Shown here piece after piece: positions 12,351 to 25,004 of a stretch of 64,000 bases of DNA. The notes under the pieces were generated by a model, which saw nothing but the letters and a program-made list of their open reading frames with translations, had not been told where the DNA came from and made no database searches. The stretch lies in contig NC_051084.1 in the NCBI RefSeq assembly GCF_004664715.2, forward strand, positions 60,835,334-60,899,333, read 5' to 3'. The DNA is from Peromyscus leucopus (lineage: Eukaryota > Chordata > Mammalia > Rodentia > Cricetidae). The first letter of the stretch is position 1. The number at the start of each line of letters is the position of its first letter. Made by a program: the position numbers and the translations under genes.

Positions 12351-13119
12351 CTGACACTCTGACCAATGATGAAACTCTGAATTAACTACTGACTAGAAAA
12401 GAGAATTTTTCCCTGCCCAAGGCTGAGGGCAGCACTCATCTCTGAGCATAAAACATAAATATTTAGAAGACTGTATAACAACATGTCATTTAGCAAAACA
12501 ACAATAGTTGGTTCCTCTTTAGAGCATATGACTTCCTAAGCCATGAGCTTTTGACTAAGTTTACAGTACCAAACATAAACGCTCTCCTGTAGAGCATGCC
12601 TCACATCCAAGCCTAAAGCAGTCGTTTACCCCAGTAACTATTGTACCAGTAGCACATCTTGCCTGGAAAGTTAGTATCTTAGGATATAGGGTTGGCTATA
12701 GGGTACTATTAATGTTCTTTTTCTCCCAGTGACCTACATAACATATTCCAGCACTATGAAAGCTAGTCAGAAGAGAAGAAGTTTTTATGACAGTTCCAAT
12801 TTGAATTCTCTATATCCTGCTACCAAAACCTATTGTGTCTTCAGCGATAGAGTCTTACCAGCTAGCTATGCTGAGCAACCAAGAACAATGTCAAAAGCTG
12901 GTATTGTTTCAGGGACTTTTAAGTGCTCTCTGACCAAACACTTGTTAAAGATGTATCCCACACCTGCCACTGATATTTCATGTAATAATCCAGTTCTTCT
13001 GGAGAACCATTGTCTATTCATGTAAAGTATCTGTCTTCAACTCCTATTTTTTTAATTATATATTTTAATTAGCTTACAAAGCAGTAAAGTTTCATATGGT
13101 GTTTCAAGTTTCTTATTTA

Positions 13120-13285
13120 TTATTTATTGGAGGGGTTGCCATAGCACGTGTGTTAATGTCAGAGGACCACTAGTGGGAGTCAATTCTTCCACCATGTGGG
13201 ATCTGGGGATCAAAGTTGGGTCCTCAGGCTTGGCAGCAAATACCTTTACCTGTCTAGGCATCTCACCAGCCTTGCACTATAAATC
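13120..13285 (-). mobile_element. B3-type SINE, antisense
   Basis: The words ccaccatgtgggatctggggatcaaa (abridged), ggtcctcaggcttggcagc and catctcaccagcc are the reverse of the B2/B3 'ggctggtgagatg ... ttgatcccag ... catggtgg' arrangement. Confidence 0.72.
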
Positions 13286-13290
13286 TTAGT

Positions 13291-13411
13291 GAGGTATGTT
13301 ATATAAGCTACATTTATGTGTCTGTTTAATCGAGATATATTATATAAGCTACATTTATGTGTCTGTTTATCGAGATATATTATATAAGCTACATTTATGT
13401 GTTTGCTTATC
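13291..13411. repeat. 40-bp tandem repeat, three units
   Basis: The units are 13291-13331, 13332-13371 and 13372-13411 (41, 40 and 40 bp). Each contains ttatataagctacatttatg. Units 2 and 3 differ at only two positions, so the last duplication is recent. The array sits just after an antisense B3 and has no spacer structure. Confidence 0.93.
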
Positions 13412-14046
13412 TAAGGTTGCTCTATAAGTTTCACATTTCATGTATTGTTAGATGAATTAGGAGACTGAAAAAAGTTCTTGGACTACCTAAAAGGTGGAGA
13501 ACAAAACAAATAAAAAAAACAAAAAAAAAAAATAGTGGTGCAATCCTGTGGAAAATTCCATTCTATAAACTAACAGACAACCAACGTAATAGATACAAGT
13601 AAAAATTACTCCTAACTTCCATACTAGCCTAGGAAATGCTGTGGGTGGTACTGAGAGAAAAAAAAAAAAAGCATGCTTCCCTGCTGCCATTTGGTTGCTC
13701 AGTTTTACTGAACTCTGACTTCCTCTTCTGGCCTGAATTACAATGGGAGTATTGAATCCAATCTGCAGTTACCTTTGCATATTTTGTGACTTCAGACATT
13801 TAGAGTATGATTCACTGTGTGACTAATCTTAAAATTTCTTCAAACCAACAGTGTTCATTTTACTTTCTCTGGTTTTCCTGTAATGTGCTAACTTCGTAGC
13901 CTGCTTTTGGAGGTGTTAGTCTAACAGATTGATGGTTGATTAAAAAAAAAATCAGTATATTCATTCCACACCTCATGCCTTCATCTGGAAAATGAGATCT
14001 GTACAATTTCTAATTAATAGGTTTCATGATAAGATAAGTTTGTGGA

Positions 14047-14290
14047 GCTAGAGAAAGGACTTAGTGACTAAGAAAACTTGCTGCTATTGCAGAGAAGCCA
14101 GGCTCAGATCCCAGCATCCACATGGTGGCCCACAACCATCTGTTACTCTAGATCAAGGATTTCTCCTGTCCTCTTCTGGTCTTTGTGGGCAACAGGCACT
14201 CATGTGGTACAGAGACATGCGTGAGGCCAAAGCAGTCACACGTGTAAAATAAAAGTAAGTTAAAAGTAAGTTAATTTTTAAAAAAGAAAA
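14047..14290 (+). mobile_element. B2 SINE, sense
   Basis: It begins gctagagaaaggacttagtg (B2 tRNA-like head) and continues through cagcatccacatggtggccc to a tail containing aataaaagtaag and a long A run. It is typical of B2 in size and order. Confidence 0.8.
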
Positions 14291-14321
14291 AAAAAAAAAA
14301 CCTTCAGAAGTAAATTTGGCA

Positions 14322-14575
14322 TCTAGAGAGATTGTGCAGCAGTAATGAGCACATGCTGCTTCCCGGAGAACTAGGTATGGTTCCCAGCAGCTAAGGTGGG
14401 TGGTTCACAATTGCCTGTAAATCCAGCTCCTGGGTATCCAGTACCTGCTGACCTCTGTGGGTATCTGCGCTCACATAACTCCACACAGACACACAGACAC
14501 ACACAGACACACAGACACACACACACACAGACACACACACACACACACACACACAATTTAAAATTATTTTTAAAA
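14322..14575 (+). mobile_element. B2 SINE, sense, with CA-rich tail
   Basis: The head reads catctagagagattgtgcag, followed by ggttcccagcagctaaggtg and tacctgctgacctctgtggg, then a (CA)n/CAGA tract at about 14482-14555. It follows the 14047 B2 in tandem orientation. Confidence 0.78.
14482..14555. repeat. CA-rich microsatellite with CAGA interruptions
   Basis: The run of ACACAC is broken by several CAGACA units and ends in pure AC. It forms the tail of the preceding B2. Confidence 0.95.
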
Positions 14576-16367
14576 GATCCAGTCGTAAAATTATAGAAAA
14601 TGCCAGGCATGATAGTCAGTTTTGTTTGCTGTATATTGTGCAGCACTACTAGTCATTTACTTATTTCCAGTGTTTTGAGTACTTTAGTACATAAATAACG
14701 GAGTGTGTACTTGGTGATATGAAAGAATACAATACAATAAAAGCAAAAACATCCACTAGGGTCATAAAATCAGTGGCTCCTTTAAGTCACTGTTACCACA
14801 GATTCTCCAAATGGAGAACACCATGGCTTCTGTGTACATAGAACTTTTTCAGTTTGTTTTCTGATATCAAATTAGATATTTGTGTAATGAAACCCCAACG
14901 TTGTGGAAACATTTAATTTGGAAAATAAAATGTTCCCATTTCTAATATCACCTGATTGTCTACTCCCTACAGCTAATTAATGGTGATAACCTATGCAAAT
15001 TTGCATGTGCTTTCCTAGCCTACACTAATTGATGCACATGCTTTCTAAAATAAGATTACATTGCACATTTGCAGATAGCTTCTACTCACTTAAAATATGT
15101 CTTTGGTGCCTACATCAACACATTTAGTACCTTCTCAAGAACACAAACTCAAGGATGCATTTTGGGGCCCTCAGGCACCTCCTCACAGGGTAGAGAGTCT
15201 GGGTCTGAGGAGAAAAGCCCTATGGCTAATCCTTGCACTGCCCATCACTGATCCTTTCTCTCCAACCAATGACCTAAGAAGGAGCATCCGGAGAATTACT
15301 CAGATGGGTCCTGTCAATGTATACAAAATGGTCCCATCATCTCAAAGGAAAAACCGAATGAAGAAGACACATTTATTCATCCTGAGGATGAATGATTCCT
15401 GGGGATCGTAGAAACATTTCAAATGCCACACCCAATACCCACGGAGCAGAACTCAGCCTTGGAGTGTGGAAGCCCAGTCATGCACAACTTACTTGAAGCA
15501 AAAAAGCAAATTTGACTTGAGGATGCTAAAGACAAGTGAATATTAAAATTGCCAAAGGATGCCATTCTTTTTCCCTTTGTTAACACTACCTTGAAATCCT
15601 CTTCCTACCACCTAGAGATTTACTTTCAAGTGATTAAGTCCTCTTTGTCTTTTCTACTCCTTTGCTAACTGCTTTTTGCCTGTTTCAATTACAAAAGAGC
15701 TGACATTTTTAAGCCCAATGCCAATACATCAAACATTAAGTATCCATTTCCATGCAAAGCACACGGTGCATAATTGCATACTGTATTGCAACAGAGGTAA
15801 TATTTGATTTGTACTCCAAGCTTTCACCTAAAAAAGCATACTCAGAGCACAGAGTATTCAGATTACTGGAGACCTTTGTTAAACAGTAGGCACAACTGAA
15901 GACTCTCCGAAAGGAGAGAATAGTTGTCACAGAGAGGATGCTATATTGTTTGGCAAAAACAATAAATAAGAAACATTATTACACCAAGCAAGAACATTTC
16001 CTGGGTGCATAGATTCCTCCATCCTGTCCACCAGAAAGCCAGAGCCATGGTGTTGGGGGCTGAGTTGGGAGTTTTTGCTGCAGACTAGGGAATTAATGAA
16101 AGTGGGGTTATTGTGAAAGAGAGCCTTATAACTCTGCAGCTCCCCAAGACACTGAACTCTCTGGAGGCCATTGTCCAATTTGTTGAAGGTTATGTGATTC
16201 AAAATTGTACAGGGAAAAGCTCAGAGTGGTCAAGGGACCAAAGCTAAAGTGACAGGTATGCTGTGTTCTGGGCCTTTTCACTCTGTAGTCACTAGGCACC
16301 TAAGTGCTGGTAAGTCAGGCTGGGTGCTCAGTTCTGTTTACTTTTGCCTCAAACTGATGCCCATTAA

Positions 16368-17053
<686 letters not shown>

Positions 17054-17398
17054 TGAAATGTTGCCACTGAATATAATAAAATGGTTTTCAGTGAATGGTC
17101 TCAATGAAAATATTAACTTCCAAAAGGGGATGGCTGTGGAGACGTATGGTATTTATTAAAGGATCTGATGGGTTTCTGTGCCTTTTTGAGCAAACAAAAT
17201 TAAATTTACACATAAATTATCATTTATATTTTTCAGGTGCTCAGTTTTTTCCAAAGTAAAAATATATCATATTTGAAAATAGAAAATGTTAACAGGATTA
17301 TTTGTTTTAACGTTGTAAACTTAAATAGATAACTGATAAACTGATTCATTACTCTAGGGGGGGAAAGGGTTTTTTGATTGTCAAAAGAATGAATGGGA

Positions 17399-17515
17399 GA
17401 AGTATGGTGACACATGCCTATAATCTCAGCACTCTGGAGGCTGAGGCAGGAGGATGACAAGTTTGAGGCCAGTCTGGGCTACACAGTATAAAACTTTCAA
17501 AAAATAACAGAACAA
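17399..17515 (+). mobile_element. Old B1-type SINE, sense
   Basis: It contains ggtgacacatgcctataatc, ctggaggctgaggcaggagg and gtttgaggccagtctgggct, an Alu/B1 7SL-derived order, followed by an A-rich end. It is more diverged than the 17655 B1. Confidence 0.78.
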
Positions 17516-17654
17516 AAAGTAGAATAGCAGCTGATATAAAGTGAGAAGAATTAAATGCACCAGTCAATCAAGAAAGAGAAGGTGGGGAACAGCCTGTACA
17601 AACAGAGGCCGTGGATACCTCATAAAATGTTCCATTCAAAAATCCCATTTGTTA

Positions 17655-17818
17655 GCCGGGCGGTGGTGGCGCTCGCCTTTAATCCCAGCACTCGGGAGGC
17701 AGAGGCAGGCGGATCTCTGTGAGTTCGAGGCCAGCCTGGTCTACCAAGTGAGTTCCAGGAGAGGCGCAAAGCTACACAAGAGAAACCCTGTCTCGAAAAA
17801 CCAAAAAAAAAAAAAAAA
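17655..17818 (+). mobile_element. B1 SINE, sense, young
   Basis: This is a full B1 starting gccgggcggtggtggcgc and ending gtctcgaaaaaccaaaa plus an A run. Target duplications AAATCCCATTTG lie at 17640-17651 and 17819-17830 (12 of 12). The ggcgcaaagctacac word in the 3' half suggests a cricetid-type B1. Confidence 0.95.
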
Positions 17819-18035
17819 AAATCCCATTTGCCTTTACATTGTTACAAATATTTTCCAAACAAGTAGAACTTACAACTGTCATACAAATAGAAAGCAAATG
17901 CATTCCACCTATTATATTTAATTCATTATTTGGAATATACCAATGAAGAAACCAGTGAAGTGTCATAGTCAGTTCAGAGTCCTGATCAAAGCACAAAGAA
18001 TTACCAAATGCTGGGATAGTGAAACACATGGACAG

Positions 18036-18198
18036 ATGGAGGAAAATGTGGCTGCTTTCACAGCATGGGGAACAGATCAGTGAACAGCCATGGAGGAAAA
18101 TGTGGCTGCTTTCACAGCATGGGGGAACAGATCAGTGAACAGCCACAGAAGAAAATGTGGCTGCTTGCACAGCGTGGGGAACAGATCGGTGAACAGCC
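18036..18198. repeat. 54-bp minisatellite, three units
   Basis: The units are 18036-18089, 18090-18144 and 18145-18198 (54, 55 and 54 bp). Each carries aaaatgtggctgctt and gaacagatc(a/g)gtgaacag. Units 1 and 2 are nearly identical, and unit 3 differs at several sites. There is no conserved flanking hairpin. Confidence 0.94.
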
Positions 18199-18541
18199 AC
18201 TAGACATAATATATTTACATGTAGAAAAGGTAAAATTATTTTATACTGCTGTGTGTTATCTACAACTTACAGAGTTGTAGGATAGCTCAAAAGTCATGAA
18301 GACATAGACTCCAATAGTCAGGAAAGGGTGTACTGTGAATAATGCATTTTTTCTTTCAGGTAAAAGTTTTCCTTTCGTTGTAAAGAATTTACAGTCAATT
18401 GGAACTTACACCCTAATAAGAAGTTTACAGTATGCAGGAGTACTGTACACAGCATAAAAATTACATTTCTTTTCATTTTCTACTTTTATGAGATTCCAAA
18501 AGGGAGTTGTATAGAAATACACAAAATTTATAATAGCGTAA

Positions 18542-20140
18542 AAAAATATTTTTATTTCATTCTTGAGATTATAATTACAACATTTCTCCCTTGTGTTTTC
18601 TCCCTCCAAACCCTCCCATGTATCCCTCCTGACTCTCCTTCAGATCCATGGCTTCTTTTTTCACTAACTGTTATTGCATGTGTATATACATACATATTCC
18701 CAGATATTACCTGCTCAGTCCATATAATGTTATTTGAATGTACGTTTTCAGGGCTGACCATTTGGTGCTAGACAACCAATGGATGTGCTCTTCCATGGGG
18801 AAAGCCATCTCTCCCACTCCCAGCTTTTCTCAGTAGACTCTAATTCTTTGTGAAGGGTTGAGGCCTCGTGGGCTTTTCCCCGTCTACTTTGTCGTGCCCA
18901 TTGGTGTTGTCCTTGTTCAGCTCCTGTTTGGACATAATGTTGATGAGACTTTATGGGTATCGCTTCTGATAGTAGTAGGAGATACAACCTCACAGCACAC
19001 TCCCAGATCCCCTGGTTCTTATGATACCACCACCTCTACTGCAATGTTCCCTGAACCTGCAGAGCCCGTTTTGTAGATGAGTCCACTGGGGCTGGGCTAC
19101 ACAGCTCTGCATTTCGATTGGTTGTGGTTTTCTGTAGTGGTCTCCATCTGTTGCAAAGAGAAGTTTCTCTGATGAGAGGGCTGCACTTTCCTTTGGGTAT
19201 AAGTAAATATGTTTATAGATTGTTGTTCGGGGTTATGCTGGTTTAATAAGTTAGTAGTTGTAGATTCTCCTGCAAGGACCATGATGTCACTAGCACTGAG
19301 AGGTTTCCCAGGTTTCCAGCACCAGGAATGATTTCCCACTTGTTTAGCAGAACTTGAGTCCAATTGGAGAGTCGTTGGTTACTACCAAGGTATGCATGCC
19401 ACTCCTGTACCCATAAGAGTTGTTGTGCCATGCTGGTCTGTAGAAGCGGTTAACAGGCATCACAGTTGGGTAGGGCTATTGGTTGCCTCCCTCTTTTGGA
19501 AGCTTGTGTAGTGCCTTCTGTTACCAACAAATCTAGACATCTGGAGGGAGCCTTCAAGTCAGCTCCAGCTCAGGAGTTCCTGAGCCCTGTTTCTAAAGTG
19601 CATGGTGTCTTCAGCAATTGGGACTTAACTTCCACTCCCAGGATGTAACCAAGGGCAACAGCAATAGGCTGTATGTTTTAGAAGTCTCTTGGACAGCCCT
19701 AGCCGACAACTAAAAAGAGGACTTTCTCATGTCAGAATTGAAGTTTTTGTGATATGATCTTTGGCACTGGGAGGGAGCACCTTTGGCTCAGATGAGAAAA
19801 GTCCATTAAAACTCTGTATGTATATTATACAAGAAATTACATGTGTTACAGGTTTCTTTTAGCTAAATAGTTAATAGTATGATTCCTTGTGGCTTCTTCA
19901 GAATCCTTATTGGTATTTTACCCTCCCCTTCCTCCTTCTGTACTTACCTCCCTCGCTGCCTCCTCCCTAAAAATCCCCCCATTTTCTTATTTCCTCGCTC
20001 AGATAACTTGCATCCTGCTGTTCCCCTTTGCACTCCCCCACATTTTCTTTTGTGTTTACCTCTCTCCTTCTCCCATTTGTGTAAAATTTTTCCACCCCTT
20101 TTTCTCCACCAAGGAAAATTCACTTACAAATCACCCTTAA
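18542..20140 (-). mobile_element. L1 3' region (Lx-type), antisense, about 1.6 kb
   Basis: The + strand reads through antisense L1 landmarks: caaaccctcccatgtatccc, tgaccatttggtgctagac, tggacataatgttgatgag, agatgagtccactggggctg, gttgcaaagagaagtttctc, then ggcttcttcagaatcctt and a C/T-rich end. Several stops and gaps mean that ORF2 is not readable. It may be two adjacent fragments. Confidence 0.7.
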
Positions 20141-20436
20141 TATTTCTTGAGTGCTAGCCAGCTGTTGGCTGAACTGGGAACATATCACCATCTTAAACTG
20201 TGACTGAAGCACTGGTAGGCTTGTGTTTACTCTTTGTGGAACACGGATGGAAGTTAGAGTTGTCCACTGCTCATCCAAAGGTCATCCATGTAACCTAGAA
20301 CTCCTGTCAGAGACAATGAAAATTTGTCAGGACAAAATTAAGCAGAACTTGATGTATTTCTTGGCTGTATAGTAGTGATTAAATAAAAATTAGAGATACA
20401 TTCATCTAAATTTTAGGCTTTTAAAGATGTTATCAG

Positions 20437-20607
20437 AGCCAGGCAATGGTGGCACAGGCCTTTAATCCCAGCACTAGGGAAGCAGAGGTAGGCAGATCTC
20501 TGTGAGTTCAAGGCCAGCCTGGTCTACAAAGCAAGTTCTAGGACAATCAGGGCTATTACACAGAGAAACCCTGTCTGGAAAAACAAACAAACAAACAAAC
20601 AAAAAAT
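20437..20607 (+). mobile_element. B1 SINE, sense
   Basis: It starts gagccaggcaatggtggc and passes ggcctttaatcccagcac, ttcaaggccagcctggtcta and gagaaaccctgtctgg, with an (AAAC)n tail. The flanking TATCAGA words (around 20430 and 20610) may be remains of a target duplication. Confidence 0.92.
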
Positions 20608-20624
20608 AGTATCAGAATACATGT

Positions 20625-21243
20625 CTCCAAGATTATTCTGGTAATGGAGTAGACTATTATATTAATGGATCAGTTTCCAGAACCACTGGGTAACAGGACG
20701 GGTTACACAATAAGAGAAAAGGCTTTGCTGAGTGCACGTCAGTCAGGAAATCAATATCTAAAATATATAAACCGTAAAAATTCATCCAAAATTCCATCCA
20801 GTCAATAAATGAGCTGATGAACTAGACAGACAGTTCTCAAGAGAAGTCATACAAAATAGCCAATAGGTACTTGATAAGGTATTCAAAACTTAGCCATAGA
20901 GGAAATGTAAATGAACACTGCTTTGGGATTTTCTCACCTCACTCAGAGTGGCTATGGTCAAAAAAACAAATGGCAGTAAATGCTGGTGTGGAGGTGAGGA
21001 AGAGAAAGACAGATAGACTTGATGGAATGGATACTGGAGAACCACTGTGGGTATCACTGTGGAATTGCTCCAGCAAACTAAAACAAGGGCTATATTACTA
21101 CTGGGTATATACCCAAGGGACTCTAAGTCAACACACCACGGAGACACATGCACACTCTTGTTTATTGTTGTGCTCTTCACAGTCTCTAATGGAAATCAGA
21201 CTAGCTGTGCATGTTTTCTCTAGTATGGGAAGTCTGGATATAA

Positions 21244-21300
<57 letters not shown>

Positions 21301-21575
21301 CCCTTAGCCCCACGAAAGTAGGTGGAGAACCGTGGGAGGGGACAAAGAGATTGAATGCAAGTGGTAGGGAGAAGAGAGAGTGTGGAATGCGTGTGGCATA
21401 AGAGCAGGAAGGGGGGGCTCTTCGTGGGGAGAAAGATGACCAGAAAAAAAAACCCAGCTGGGGTGTCAAAGGAATTGGGGAGAGGAATGATTAAGAACAA
21501 AATATAATGACATGTATGTGAGAAGGGCTACACAATAGAAAAAGAAATGCCATGATGAAACTCGTCGCTTTGTAT
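20625..21575 (+). mobile_element. L1 3' region, sense, with internal (TG)n
   Basis: It contains aaatagccaataggtac, acctcactcagagtggctat, aaatgctggtgtggaggtga, ctactgggtatatacccaag and, after the TG repeat, ataatgacatgtatgtgag. This is the order of the rodent L1 ORF2 end and 3' UTR. Frames are broken. Confidence 0.72.
21245..21299. repeat. (TG)n microsatellite
   Basis: This is a near-perfect TG run with one TA step near the right end. It creates long Cys-Val and His-Thr frames on the two strands, which I do not treat as genes. Confidence 0.97.
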
Positions 21576-23210
21576 GTTAACTCACAATATTAATTTAACA
21601 AAAATGTTTTCATTTCCAACTCTTCCTCCCTACACACAAGAAACACTGGGCATTTTGGAAAGAGAAGGATGGAACTCAGAAAGAGAGCTGACATTCTTGA
21701 AATACCTCCAGTCTGTAGAGGGAAAATGAAAACCTGTTACTCATGGTGCAGTAAAGTATTAAACTGAGTGAGAGAAGGCAGTCTATACCCCAGCCCGTTT
21801 GCAGCAGCCTGGATTCAGGCTTACTGTTTGCTTCTCTTGGATAATTCAAATATATTTCAATTAATTGGGATACTCCGGGCACCTTCTTCCCTTTGAGATG
21901 CAGTCATTGGTGAATGAAGCCTGGCAGCTTTTCATCTCTCTTTCCATTCTTCTTCCTTTTCTCCTTATTACCAATACAAATTGCTGTATTGTGTGTGGAA
22001 CCGTGTGTGGGAAACTCTTAATATACTCTCGCTTAGTCACCAGCTAGCTTCTCCTCCAGCACGACACACAAAACAGGCTTTCAAAGGTCATCTCTGTGAT
22101 TTGCGGGGAGAAGCAGCAGATTTTTCAATGATTTCCACTTCAATAAAACTGTTTTGACTGGTGTTTAACCTGTACTTTACAGGTTTCTAAATGGCCTAAT
22201 TATGTTTTCATTTTTAAAAAATCTAGCCTTGATAATCAGAGTAAAAGAATAAAAAGATCTCCCACCATGCTGAGCTTCGAGGAATGACAATGAAGGCTTG
22301 TGACTTTAAAGCAGTTTTGTTTAGATTAGCTGACTCATTAATGGAGTTGTCTGATGCTTGAAAAACATGAAAAGTAAATAAGAGGGCTTATTATTTCTAT
22401 TCATTACAAAAACAGCATATACTAGATCTTGGTGTTAAATAAATTTAGATGATTGTACCACTTATTATGTGTCACTGAAGACCTTTGTGGGAAGTTTGTT
22501 TAGGTAATTTTTAGTTGAAGTTGTTCATATTGCACATCATGGGCACCTTAATAACTCTATAGTATATAGATTAAATGGGGAAATGAGACCACCCTAAACT
22601 GGAGCGTTTCTTAGTTCTAGGCTTTATGGAAAGGAAAATTATTTTTAGTAAGAGTTCAAAGTATCACCACAAAATACCAAAATCCAATTTGTGTTCTATC
22701 TACAAATACAGTGCCCCAGTAAATTCCAAGCATTAAAAGTAAAGGTCCTTGCTCTAAGATAGGAAGGGCTGTCTCCAACATCAACTTTTAGGGATACAGG
22801 AAGGTGATCAGCAGTGGTCAATGCCAATATGATCCCTGAACACAATTCTATGCTAAGGAACAAATGATGTACCCACCTCATTGTTTGAAATAACAGATAC
22901 ACAAGATCGGGTGCCAAGACCACAGCAAGTTCACAGACATGGATGGTAGCTGTTTGGAGTGTGGACATTGCTCTTGAGGATGTTAAAGAACTGTCTGCCC
23001 AAACAACAGAGCAAAGGAGAACCCTATTCTTCATTGCAGACACACAGTGTGAACTGAGAGGGGACTTGAGAATTGGAGGTTGTGATGAAAAGTTTCGGGC
23101 TCTACAGTAGCAGCTGAGGGGGTGATGCTGCGGCAGTGGAGGAGGGGGTGACATTGCAGACAGTGGAGGAGGGGTGAACAGACTAACCCAAGCTGAGATG
23201 CTGCTTGCTC

Positions 23211-23213
<3 letters not shown>

Positions 23214-23253
<40 letters not shown>
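23214..23253. repeat. (TA)n microsatellite
   Basis: About 40 bp of TA precede catatatgttattc. It forms the Ile/Tyr N-terminus of the longest open frame in the window (minus strand, 22696-23274). Confidence 0.96.
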
Positions 23254-23255
<2 letters not shown>

Positions 23256-24344
23256 TATATGTTATTCTTAGCACTATTTCTTCTTTTTCAATTGCCTCAG
23301 ATTTATTCAGAGATAATTTAAGAATAAGATTTTCTGAAGTTATTTTCTGTTAACATCTCCCCCTCTTCCTGTTATTTTTTTCACCTTTGATTCACTTTAG
23401 ATTTATTCTGAAATAACTTCAGATCTAGTTTTCCTGAAGTAGGTATTTTTTTCCTGATAATGGCCTGTTCTTGAAGAGCACTGTTTTTTTAATTTACTTC
23501 TTTCCCTGTAATAAAGCCAGTGTTATGTTTTTTAATGTGTATAACGGCAGATAGAAGGACTATACTGTCTAACAGCAGGTAGAATGGCAGCTGAATACAG
23601 ATTCCATTTGAGACTGTGTCCATGAAGAGATTATTTCAGACTTACAGAAGAATTTGTATCAGCCAAGTCAAGTCTCAGAATCCATGCCAATAATCCTACA
23701 GACTTCATAAAGCAAGTCATACAGATGGCTTCTATATGCAATATAGTGTAAGGTGTGCTCAATGTATCACACATCCCAAATCTATGTGAAAGTAAGATAC
23801 ACATGAAATGAACAAGGATACCAATGTCCTTGGTAATACCAGTCGACTTTCAGAGAATCAGCCCTCCTTATTTTAGATTCACCAGTAAAAGTGTTTTCTG
23901 CATCATTGTACAAAGTATCATTTCCCAAATTAGTACTAGTACGTGGAGTTAACATAAATGATTGGTTTTTACTGTCGATGCCTTACCTAAAGCTGGCAAA
24001 GCTTTATTTAGCCTAAAAGAATCAACAGAGCAGCTCCTAATGATTCAAGAACATTCTCAGCTACCATCCACCCACACACCCCAGCCACCCACCCCAAACC
24101 TGGTTCTAAGCACCTCTGAGTCTCACACTTACCTTAACAGCATGTGTTTATGAAGTGTACTGCTCTTAAGGCTCTTGAGGAAATTCATCATTAACAATCC
24201 TGATCCTTTAAGAATGCCATCCCATACCTGTGTCTGTACATGTGTTTTCGATAGTATTATTCTATAGGCATTAGCACACGCTGTTTTTTAAAAAAAGAAG
24301 TATGCTCAAGAGACAAGAGTTGTAGACCCAGCACCGTGATTTGC

Positions 24345-24700
24345 CGAGGCATTAGTATTTGTTTTAGTTCAGTAGTATGTGGGTGGACATGTGTGTGGAT
24401 ATGGGGACCCGTGTGCAGATATGGGAACCCGTGTGTGGAAGCTAGAGGAGGATACCAGGTGTCCTGTTCTACCACTCACCGCTTCATTGCATTGACATAG
24501 GAGCTCTCACTAAATCTGGAGCTAGGCTGGTGGCCAGGGAGCCACAGTAATCCCCCTGTCTCCAACCTCCACAGCAGTGGGGCTGCAGGTATATACGGCC
24601 ATGCCCAGATTTTCACACAGGTCCTGGGGGTTTGAACTCAGGTCCTCGTGTGCTTGTGTAGTAGTCTCTCATCTCCTAAGCTGTCTCTTAGTCCATGGAG
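24345..24700 (-). mobile_element. B3/B4-type composite SINE, antisense
   Basis: It contains agctagaggaggataccagg, ctggagctaggctggtggcc, gggtttgaactcaggtcctc and a degraded ctaagctgtctct end, the usual antisense order of rodent B3/B4-type SINEs. Subfamily is uncertain. Confidence 0.62.
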
Positions 24701-25004
24701 ATTGCTGTTAAGAACTCATTTCCTATACATATAATGGAGGTAGTTGTATTAACAACTGTGTGCATGGAATGAGATTAGGACACAGAGTTGGTTTGTCAAA
24801 CACTAGGGAAATATCAGCCATTACTATTATTAGTCGTTTTACTTCAAGCTTGAAAAAAACCATTATGAATGATAATATCCCAAGGAACCTGCCATAGAAG
24901 ATTTTATAAAAGGGCAGGAGAAGACCTTGGTGGGTTGGAGCTGAGGGGCCCCATGGTGGGTGAGAAAGAGACTTGCCAGGCAAACACAGCAGGTGGCAGC
25001 CATG

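Noticed and set aside
18036..18198. Possible CRISPR-like repeat array
   Set aside because: The units abut without unique spacers and the host is a mammal. It is a minisatellite. The same applies to 13291-13411.
20871..21500. 176-codon + frame and overlapping minus frames
   Set aside because: The region is L1-derived and the frame passes through (TG)n as a Val-Cys repeat. Not a gene.
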